5,698 nucleotides of DNA from NCBI GenBank assembly GCA_964371155.1, contig CAYJLI010000089.1:1-5698 (forward strand), in the 5' to 3' direction. This document shows positions 1 to 5,698 of the stretch, piece by piece. Position 1 is the stretch's first letter. Each line of letters opens with the position of its first letter. The DNA is from CAYJEQ01 sp964371155. GTDB lineage: Bacteria > Bacillota > Clostridia > Oscillospirales > Ruminococcaceae. The position numbers and the translations under genes are program-made. Below the pieces are notes generated by a model that saw only the letters and a list, made by a program, of their open reading frames with translations, was not told where the DNA came from and did no database searches.

Positions 1-891
1 AAAGTTAGCGTAATGTGCATAGTGTATAATCACGAAAATTACATCGGACAAGCTTTAGATGGGATTTTAATGCAGAAAACAGATTTTGACTATGAAATAA
101 TCGTAAATGACGACGCCTCGACAGATGGATCAGCAAATATTATTAGGGAATATCAAAAACGATATCCAGATAAAATCAAAGCTATATTAAGGGAAAAAAA
201 TTTATATAGTAAAGGTGTTGTTTGGCATAGTGAACTATATAAATACTCTAATGGTGAATATATCGCAATATGTGAAGGCGATGACTATTGGACTGACCCT
301 TTTAAGTTGCAAAAACAAGTAGAGCTACTTGACAATCATCCTGAATATGCCGCCTGTGGGCATAATGTAATAGTGGTAGACAATAATGGAAAGATGCAGG
401 ATGATGAAGTTTTGAAAAAGCATTTGATGGTAAAAGAGAACAAAATAAAAGATATATCAGATGTCTATTTAGAAGGTAGACTTGCTCACACTTGTAGCTT
501 TATTTACCGCAAGAAAATATTTGATAATATGAGTATAAAGCAAATTAGTGACTATAAATCCCTAAAGATTACAGGTGACATGAAGTTGTGTAGTCTAATA
601 GCGGCAAATGGTGACTTCTATCAATTCAAAGATAATATGGCATGTTATAGATATGTAACATCGCATGGTGATAGTTGGAGTGCGAGAAATAAAAATAAAA
701 ATCTTACGCTATACCTAAATAATGGCTTTACTGATTTAGAAAAATTTTTGACCCAATATTATTTTTTAGAAAATACCCATTATTGTATTAAAAGTCAATA
801 TTTTAAGCAGTCTATTGACTTTTACTTACAAAACCCATCTGCTGATAATAAAAGTATCCTTACCCAAATACTCTTCGATTGGAGTTTCTAA
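1..891 (+). CDS. Family 2 glycosyltransferase (5'-partial)
   Basis: Predicted GT-A fold glycosyltransferase that transfers a sugar from a nucleotide donor to a polysaccharide repeat-unit acceptor at the cytoplasmic membrane face. The reading frame is open to base 1. The first in-frame ATG (base 13) lies inside the first beta-strand (KVSVMCIVYNHENYI), so the true start is almost certainly a few codons upstream of the window. Counting from base 1, the N-terminal strand and YNHE motif are at residues 1-15, the nucleotide-binding VNDDASTDGS at 35-44 (Asp37-Asp38), and the metal/donor site EGDDYW at 92-97, the DxD equivalent. Further on are an AHTCSFIYR segment, a GDMKL segment, and a YRYVTSHGDSWS motif like the 'YR..h..G.WS' ending of many capsule GT2 enzymes. 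No membrane helix is seen. The stop overlaps the next gene's ATG. Family assignment is firm; donor, acceptor and linkage cannot be read from sequence. Confidence 0.93.
   Translation, partial: KVSVMCIVYNHENYIGQALDGILMQKTDFDYEIIVNDDASTDGSANIIREYQKRYPDKIKAILREKNLYSKGVVWHSELYKYSNGEYIAICEGDDYWTDPFKLQKQVELLDNHPEYAACGHNVIVVDNNGKMQDDEVLKKHLMVKENKIKDISDVYLEGRLAHTCSFIYRKKIFDNMSIKQISDYKSLKITGDMKLCSLIAANGDFYQFKDNMACYRYVTSHGDSWSARNKNKNLTLYLNNGFTDLEKFLTQYYFLENTHYCIKSQYFKQSIDFYLQNPSADNKSILTQILFDWSF
881..884 (+). promoter_or_regulatory. Ribosome binding site of the aminotransferase
   Basis: GGAG lies inside the last codons of the glycosyltransferase gene, six bases before the ATG at 891. It decides the start. 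An in-frame TTG at 879 would give a longer protein, but it overlaps this site and would add only four residues (MEFL). The ATG gives the usual family N-terminus MKNIYVTKALLP. Confidence 0.75.
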
Positions 892-1988
892 TGAAAAACA
901 TATATGTAACAAAAGCACTTCTTCCGGAATACGAAGAATATTGCAAAGCAATCAAACCGCTTTGGGAGAGCCATATAATCACTAATATGGGGCACCATCA
1001 TAAACTGCTTGAGCAAGAACTATTGCAGTATCTTGATGCTACAAACATCTCTCTTTTTTGTAATGGTCACATGGCGCTGGAGCTTACATTGCAAGCATTG
1101 GAGCTAAAGGGTGAGGTAATTACAACACCCTTTACATTTGTTTCTACCACCCATGCAATTGTTAGAAATAATCTGACACCTGTATTTTGCGATGTAGAGC
1201 CTGAGACTTATACTATTGACGCCAATAAAATTGAAGCTTTAATAACTCCCAATACTACTGCAATTGTTCCTGTGCATGTTTATGGCAATGTGTGCGATGT
1301 TGAAAAAATAGATATGATTGCACAAAAGCATAAATTAAAGGTTATTTATGATGCGGCACATGCCTTTGGTGTGAAGTATAAGGATATACCCATTGGCAAT
1401 TTTGGTGATGCTTCCATGTTTAGTTTTCATGCAACAAAGGTTTTCAATTCCATAGAGGGAGGAGCAATTACCTTTTCAGACAATGAGCTAAAACAAAAAC
1501 TACACTACCTTAAAAACTTTGGAATAAAGTCTGCTGAAGAGGTAGAAGATGTCGGTGCAAATGCTAAAATGAATGAGTTTGCTGCAATAATGGGCCTTTG
1601 CAATCTTAAGCAAGTAGACAATGCAATTAATGAAAGAAAAAGAGTGTTTGAAAGATATATAAAAAATTTAAAAGATGTGTCAGGAATTAAATTTTGCGAT
1701 ACAAACAAATTACAGACACTCAATTACGCATATGTTCCTATACAAATACTCGATACATACGGAAAATCCAGAGATTATCTGTTTGATAAGCTTTTTGAAA
1801 AAGGAATTATAGCGAGAAAATACTTTTATCCTATTGCAACTGAATTTGAATGTTACAAGGAAAGAGGCTATAAAGGAGATACCCCGATAGCAAAAGAAAT
1901 TTCAAAGAGAATCTTAACATTACCTATTGAACCTACTCTTTCTAATGAGGAAGTAGATATCATATGCGGCATAATAAACACAAAATAA
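891..1988 (+). CDS. DegT/DnrJ/EryC1/StrS family sugar aminotransferase
   Basis: PLP-dependent fold-type I enzyme of 365 residues, the usual family length. It is predicted to transfer an amino group, usually from glutamate, to a keto-deoxy sugar nucleotide in the cytoplasm. Lys183 in SFHATK should form the internal aldimine; Asp154 in VIYDAAHAFG should contact the pyridine nitrogen. Other family landmarks are NGHMALEL (residues 58-65), the cofactor-phosphate region where many relatives have SGT, then EVITTPFTFVSTTHA (75-89), PVHVYGN (127-133) and FNSIEGGAI just after the lysine. The combination SFHATKVFN..EGGA with YDAAHAFGV is typical of the VioA-like branch that makes dTDP-4-amino-4,6-dideoxyglucose. 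A 3-amino-sugar enzyme (FdtB-like) or another 4-aminotransferase (WecE-like) is not excluded, so no symbol is given. The ATG overlaps the preceding stop by one base, implying translational coupling with the glycosyltransferase. Neither the dehydratase that would make its keto-sugar substrate nor an N-acyltransferase is in the window. Confidence 0.95.
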   Translation: MKNIYVTKALLPEYEEYCKAIKPLWESHIITNMGHHHKLLEQELLQYLDATNISLFCNGHMALELTLQALELKGEVITTPFTFVSTTHAIVRNNLTPVFCDVEPETYTIDANKIEALITPNTTAIVPVHVYGNVCDVEKIDMIAQKHKLKVIYDAAHAFGVKYKDIPIGNFGDASMFSFHATKVFNSIEGGAITFSDNELKQKLHYLKNFGIKSAEEVEDVGANAKMNEFAAIMGLCNLKQVDNAINERKRVFERYIKNLKDVSGIKFCDTNKLQTLNYAYVPIQILDTYGKSRDYLFDKLFEKGIIARKYFYPIATEFECYKERGYKGDTPIAKEISKRILTLPIEPTLSNEEVDIICGIINTK

Positions 1989-2077
1989 ATACTACAGCGT
2001 ATCTTACATGCCATAACTGGAGTGATGCAAATTATATTATAACGCTTTGCTTTTATGACATTATAAAGGAGTAATAA
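1989..2077 (+). other. 89-base intergenic gap, no confident element
   Basis: This is the only appreciable gap in the window. It is AT-rich with TATA-like runs around 2033-2042 (TATTAT at 2035-2040 could pass for a -10 box), but I find no matching -35 box at the right spacing. There is no GC-rich hairpin followed by a T-run, so no intrinsic terminator. The operon most likely reads through. A weak internal promoter cannot be excluded. Confidence 0.4.
2065..2071 (+). promoter_or_regulatory. Strong ribosome binding site of the 810-residue gene
   Basis: AAAGGAG ends six bases before the ATG at 2078 and is close to the ideal anti-16S match. It is the strongest such site in the window and supports the chosen start. 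Confidence 0.8.
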
Positions 2078-4510
2078 ATGAAAATTTATCTTAAGAAAAG
2101 AATACTTAATGCTATATTAAGTATTGAAGAGTGCCATGAATACATAAGCAAGCTTGATAATATAGAACATTTAATAGAATATCTGTCCTTGTGTCAAAGC
2201 GTAGCTATTTCTATCGGTGAAAATTTAGAAAGCCAAGAAAATGACAGAGAAATAAGTGATGAGATTGTATCAATTCTTGAAGAGTACTGTGATAATGTCT
2301 TTGAGCTAAGTAATGTTGACGAGATAGATAGCGGTGATTTTGTACACCTACTAAATATTTGCATTCAAAAAATATCAAATATTAAAGCTAAAATTTCTAA
2401 TGAAATATCAGAAGAAAAGTCGGTAGTAGTATTTCTACCATATATAGCTTCCATGTGGGATTCTCTTGATAGTATCTGTCGGGAAGCAATGAAAAGTGAA
2501 ATGTGGGATACATATGTTTTCCCCACACCGTATTTCTCTCTTGATGCAAAACGCCAAATAAGCGCAGAACATTTTGAATATGATGAATTTCCTGCTGATT
2601 TACCTTTAATAGATTATAGAAAGAAATCGTTGGAAGATTTAAAGCCCGATTTAATTTTTTATCATAATCCTTACGATGGTAATAATTTAGTAACTCAAGT
2701 TTATCCACAATTTTTTACAGAAAATCTTAAGAAAATTACGCCTTATTTAGTTTATGTCCCATATTATATTTCAGGTGGCAAAACTGCTTCTCATTTCCCA
2801 GAAATGCCAGGTGTTAAAAATGCTTGGAGGGTTGTGGTGCAAGATGGGGTTAAAGAGCAGTATCTTGAAATATATTCGGATGAAAAAATACTGCCACTAG
2901 GAAGCCCTAAACTCGATGCATTAGTAAATATTGATGCGAAAGATATTCCAGAACATTGGCGAAAAAAGATCGCTGATAAAACCGTACTTTTGCTTAACAC
3001 CCATTTAACAAGCGCAATGATAGCACCTGCAGAGCTAATTGATATGATGGATTATATTATGGACTTTATGCAAGCTAATAAAGATATTACTATTCTTTGG
3101 AGACCACACCCTTTAATACAGCAAACACTCAGTGCTTTTCAAGAAAATCCACAATTTATAGAACAATATAAAAAAAGAGTGGATAAATTTAGCGCTCTTG
3201 ATAATGGGATTTATGATGATACCCCCGATTTGCATCGCAGTTTAGCTATCTCGGATGCATATATAGGCTCTGCAAAAAGCTCAGTTTTAAAGCTCTATTC
3301 AGAATCAAATAAGCCATTTTATCTTATTCCGGATGCTTTTAAAAGAAATTGGTGGAATAGTAATTGCTTTAAAGCTAATAGAGGCGGAGTGGTATTAGAT
3401 GGCCATATATGGCAATTTTGCCATACTTATAATGCTCTGTTTAAGTTTAATTTAAAGACACAAAAAATAACATATGTAACTTCATTTAGTAAATATGCAA
3501 TAGACGAAAGACACCTATTTTATGCTGCAAACAAGTATAATGATTGGCTAATTTTATTGCCATATCAAAAAAAAGAGATAGCACTTTTTAATACGAAAAC
3601 CAATGAAATAAAATACATTGAGATTGAAGCAGAAGATTTTAAAGAAGTAAGCATTATTTCATCGGATGTTAAAAATGATATACTCACCGTAGTTGTAAAT
3701 GAAACTTCGGATTATTACTATAACATATCATTAAAAGATTTTTCATGCAAAAAGAATCATATCAAGCCCAAAGGAAAGTTTTACGGTGTTTGTAGTGGCA
3801 ATGTTTTTATACATAATGAAGGAACCAATACTTTAATATTAATAGATGTAATTGACTGTTTGGAAAAAACTTTTACTCTACCTAATGATTTTATTTATCA
3901 CAGATCGCCTTTCATTAAAATTATTGATAACAGCCTTTATATAATGAGACGTAATGATGGGATTTTACTTATTTGCGATGATATTACTAATAAGTCAGAA
4001 TTTAAAGCCTACAATTTATATTCAGAATGCAAGACAAATAAAGATTGTTCAATAAGAACTTGTCATATAGGAAAGAACAAAATTTTATTTAGCACAACCA
4101 ATTCGGATGCACTGTATAGCTGTGATATCAACAAACTAAGTAGCAATCTTCTCATATCTAAAACAGTTAGCATTTTAGCCCCCTATGCGCTTGATACTGT
4201 TGAAGCGGATGGCTCGGTTTATGTCTTGCCATTTATTATGGCTAATCCATATATTTTAAAGCTGAATTTAGAGCACACTAATGCGGAAAAAATAGATTGT
4301 TTAGTAGATAATTCAGACAAATTGCAACAAACCATTTCAGAAAGTATAGACAATTACAAGAAGAAACTGGATTATAAGCTTCTGCCACTCAATTTTAAAG
4401 ATTGGCTCAAATGTGTAGATTTAAAAAGTAGCAATCAAAAGGAAATAGACAATAGGCAACATTCTAATATAGGTGCTAAAATTTGGGAGCATATATCTAT
4501 TGAATTTTAG
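2078..4510 (+). CDS. CDP-glycerol glycerophosphotransferase-like GT-B protein fused to a beta-propeller
   Basis: 810 residues in three parts. Residues 1-112 are helical and polar. Residues 115-425 resemble the TagB/TagF GT-B domain, which transfers glycerol phosphate from CDP-glycerol onto wall polymers. Landmarks are a first Rossmann strand VVVFLP (116-121), GSPKLDAL (275-282, matching the family GxPRxD), a WRPHP motif (341-345, the family R.HP) and LHRSLAISDAYIGSAKSS (385-402, matching the family 'L...SD....DYSS'). Residues 436-742 hold about seven repeats of a four-strand type with a recurrent 'LFxFNLKTxKI' turn, as in a beta-propeller. A tail (743-810) ends GAKIWEHISIEF. There is no signal peptide or membrane helix, so the protein is probably cytoplasmic or peripheral. 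Oddities: the WHG segment carrying the proposed TagF base is replaced by YVPYYISGG (226-234), and the Asp of DYSS is replaced in SAKSS. Related transfer chemistry with another donor, or a non-catalytic role, is possible. The GT-B call is fairly secure, the propeller likely, the substrate unknown. Confidence 0.8.
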   Translation: MKIYLKKRILNAILSIEECHEYISKLDNIEHLIEYLSLCQSVAISIGENLESQENDREISDEIVSILEEYCDNVFELSNVDEIDSGDFVHLLNICIQKISNIKAKISNEISEEKSVVVFLPYIASMWDSLDSICREAMKSEMWDTYVFPTPYFSLDAKRQISAEHFEYDEFPADLPLIDYRKKSLEDLKPDLIFYHNPYDGNNLVTQVYPQFFTENLKKITPYLVYVPYYISGGKTASHFPEMPGVKNAWRVVVQDGVKEQYLEIYSDEKILPLGSPKLDALVNIDAKDIPEHWRKKIADKTVLLLNTHLTSAMIAPAELIDMMDYIMDFMQANKDITILWRPHPLIQQTLSAFQENPQFIEQYKKRVDKFSALDNGIYDDTPDLHRSLAISDAYIGSAKSSVLKLYSESNKPFYLIPDAFKRNWWNSNCFKANRGGVVLDGHIWQFCHTYNALFKFNLKTQKITYVTSFSKYAIDERHLFYAANKYNDWLILLPYQKKEIALFNTKTNEIKYIEIEAEDFKEVSIISSDVKNDILTVVVNETSDYYYNISLKDFSCKKNHIKPKGKFYGVCSGNVFIHNEGTNTLILIDVIDCLEKTFTLPNDFIYHRSPFIKIIDNSLYIMRRNDGILLICDDITNKSEFKAYNLYSECKTNKDCSIRTCHIGKNKILFSTTNSDALYSCDINKLSSNLLISKTVSILAPYALDTVEADGSVYVLPFIMANPYILKLNLEHTNAEKIDCLVDNSDKLQQTISESIDNYKKKLDYKLLPLNFKDWLKCVDLKSSNQKEIDNRQHSNIGAKIWEHISIEF

Positions 4511-4524
4511 TGAATCCAATCTGT

Positions 4525-4532
4525 GAAAGGGA
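4525..4532 (+). promoter_or_regulatory. Ribosome binding site of the last gene
   Basis: GAAAGGGA lies six bases before the ATG at 4539, in the 28-base gap after the preceding stop. It supports that ATG as the start of the gene running off the right edge. Confidence 0.65.
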
Positions 4533-4538
4533 CTATTT

Positions 4539-5698
4539 ATGATAGAAGCTATCTACATTTCAAATAATTATCAAGCGCTTAAAAGCAATCAGCTAATTTT
4601 GTGGGGTGCGGGGAGAATTGGCAAAAAGCTAATTATTATATTAAAACACCTGGGCATTAAAATCGGTGCAGTTTGTGATAACAATAAAAACTTATGGAAT
4701 TCTTCGATAGATGGTGTTCCTATTATATCCCCAACGGAGCTATCGGAGATTACAAAAAAACATTCCACCATCGTTATGGTTTCATTACGGCTTAATAATT
4801 ATAGTGAACTTCTTGAGCAATTTGAAAAATTAGGTGTAAAGCAATATGTTCCTTTTGAGGAACTAAGGCAATTATTGTTTCTATATAAACACATGGAACC
4901 TCTAATAGATGAGGACGGCAATGAAGTAAATACATATATAAAAGAAATGCATGGAGATACCCTATTAGATGCGGATTTATTGGATTTAGATTATATACTC
5001 CAGAGAAAAATTAGTTTTGATGAAACTATTTCGAAATTATCTCCACCATATTCTGCTTTACTTTGCACTCCATTTGAGGCAGACTTAGAAAAGCTTAAAG
5101 CAATTTTATCGGGCAAGATGAAGTCGTTTGATTTTGACCATATGCCGACCTCTTTCGACCCCAATATATTAAAGTTTTGCAATATTAATGCGAAAATGAT
5201 AATGGCAGTGAGAGACCCCATCGCACAAAATTTATCTTTTGTAGAAAGAATGTTTAAGCATAAAAGTGTTTTAGAAGAGGCCTATTTTCTTAAGTTATCA
5301 GAAAAATACTCACTGGATGAAAACTCTACGTATCAAAAAATATTTGATGCTTGGATGGAGGAAATTCGCTACACTAATAAAAAACAAGAAGACAATTTTG
5401 TTTTAAAGACGATGAAAATCCCCCGTCATATACAAGGCTTTATGCAGGATTTTTGCAAATGCGTTTTAGATGTTATTCATCATCCCTTTGATAAAGAAAA
5501 GGGGTATTCAGTTATAAAAGGCGAAAACATAGAATTGTTCGTATATCAATATGAAAAATTTGATAGTGTGTTGTCTAATTTAGAGGATTGGCTTGATATA
5601 GAAATTAAAGACAGCAATTCATTTGTACCAAGCAATTTTAATGATGCCGCCAATATTAAATTTTCTCAGGAGTATTTCGATAAATGCTATAATGAGCC
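4539..5698 (+). CDS. Rossmann-domain / capsular polysaccharide synthesis (sulfotransferase-like) protein, 3'-partial
   Basis: Open from ATG 4539 to the window end without a stop: 386 complete codons visible. Residues 18-110 form a Rossmann-like nucleotide-binding unit with LILWGAGRIGKK (19-30, Gly23-x-Gly25-x-x-Gly28), an acidic end to the second strand (VCDNN, 45-49) and DGVPIISPTEL (58-68). This resembles the domains that begin PglD-type sugar acetyltransferases and sit beside many glycan genes. Residues 170-386 resemble the 'putative capsular polysaccharide synthesis' family, which is sulfotransferase-like: AVRDPIAQNLSFVERMF (223-239) matches its 'VRDPIARN.S' segment, and HHPFDKEKGYSVIKGENIEL (314-333) matches its 'hPFDKEKGY.iik.gn.e' segment. 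Where that family normally has a KVGSS-type PAPS-binding loop, this protein has ALLCTPFEADLEKL (173-186), with neither the lysine nor the serines. It may therefore use another donor or be inactive. It follows the glycerophosphotransferase-like gene by 28 bases, so it is co-transcribed. The fold call is moderate and the activity is not established. Confidence 0.7.
   Translation, partial: MIEAIYISNNYQALKSNQLILWGAGRIGKKLIIILKHLGIKIGAVCDNNKNLWNSSIDGVPIISPTELSEITKKHSTIVMVSLRLNNYSELLEQFEKLGVKQYVPFEELRQLLFLYKHMEPLIDEDGNEVNTYIKEMHGDTLLDADLLDLDYILQRKISFDETISKLSPPYSALLCTPFEADLEKLKAILSGKMKSFDFDHMPTSFDPNILKFCNINAKMIMAVRDPIAQNLSFVERMFKHKSVLEEAYFLKLSEKYSLDENSTYQKIFDAWMEEIRYTNKKQEDNFVLKTMKIPRHIQGFMQDFCKCVLDVIHHPFDKEKGYSVIKGENIELFVYQYEKFDSVLSNLEDWLDIEIKDSNSFVPSNFNDAANIKFSQEYFDKCYNE

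Noticed and set aside
13..891. Treating ATG 13 as the true start of the glycosyltransferase.
   Set aside because: The upstream in-frame codons KVSV complete the first beta-strand of the GT2 fold, so the start is outside the window and the gene is 5'-partial.
1505..1723. Minus-strand ORF of 72 codons inside the aminotransferase gene.
   Set aside because: It lies wholly antisense to a confidently identified enzyme, shows no domain, and has the composition of a shadow frame. The same holds for the minus-strand ORFs at 2397-2708, 2791-3000, 4589-4771 and 4991-5221.
2033..2042. Possible promoter -10 box (TATTAT) before the 810-residue gene.
   Set aside because: No acceptable -35 box lies 16-18 bases upstream. 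TATA-like strings are expected by chance in DNA this AT-rich.
1964..2074. A 36-codon ORF (starting MRHNKHKIN) overlapping the end of the aminotransferase gene, with its stop just after the next gene's ribosome binding site.
   Set aside because: It starts inside the aminotransferase gene, its only upstream purine run (about 1946-1952) is 11 bases away, and the peptide shows no recognisable domain. It is most likely chance, although translation through it could in principle couple to the next gene.
3383..4303. Possible internal DNA duplication underlying the propeller blades.
   Set aside because: The repeats are visible only as a protein-level pattern. I see no conserved nucleotide repeat, so a recent tandem duplication is not supported.
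1..5698. CRISPR array, mobile element, tRNA or toxin-antitoxin/defence genes.
   Set aside because: I found no regular spaced repeats, terminal inverted repeats, transposase motifs or tRNA-like folds; the whole window is accounted for by four polysaccharide genes.

Overview
The window is a 5.7 kb slice of a surface-polysaccharide (capsule, O-antigen-like or teichoic-acid-like) biosynthesis cluster. DNA is strongly AT-rich (about one third GC by eye) with A/T-ending codons. Every start is preceded by a purine-rich GGAG/AAAGGAG-type ribosome binding site. Together with a divergent CDP-glycerol glycerophosphotransferase-like protein carrying a helical N-terminal extension, this suggests a low-GC Firmicute, probably a gut-type Clostridia or Negativicutes member. 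The taxon is an inference; no marker gene is present.

Layout: four genes, all on the + strand and tightly packed, read as one operon that continues beyond both ends. (1) 1-891: a family-2 glycosyltransferase, missing its first few residues at the left edge. (2) 891-1988: a PLP-dependent DegT/DnrJ/EryC1/StrS sugar aminotransferase, whose ATG overlaps the previous stop codon by one base (TAATG). (3) An 89-base gap, then 2078-4510: an 810-residue protein with a helical N-terminus, a GT-B domain of the TagB/TagF (CDP-glycerol glycerophosphotransferase) type and a C-terminal half that reads as a beta-propeller. (4) 4539-5698: a gene cut by the right edge, with an N-terminal Rossmann-like GxGxxG domain followed by a region resembling the 'putative capsular polysaccharide synthesis' sulfotransferase-like family.

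Working model (inference): the aminotransferase makes a nucleotide-activated 4-amino-dideoxy sugar, the GT2 enzyme adds a sugar to a growing repeat unit, and the last two proteins decorate the polymer, perhaps with a phospho-linked or sulfate-type substituent. The two decorating proteins are the unusual part. Both keep the fold signature of their families but appear to lack residues normally considered catalytic, and each is fused to an extra domain. I see no CRISPR array, tRNA, rRNA, insertion sequence, phage gene or defence system.
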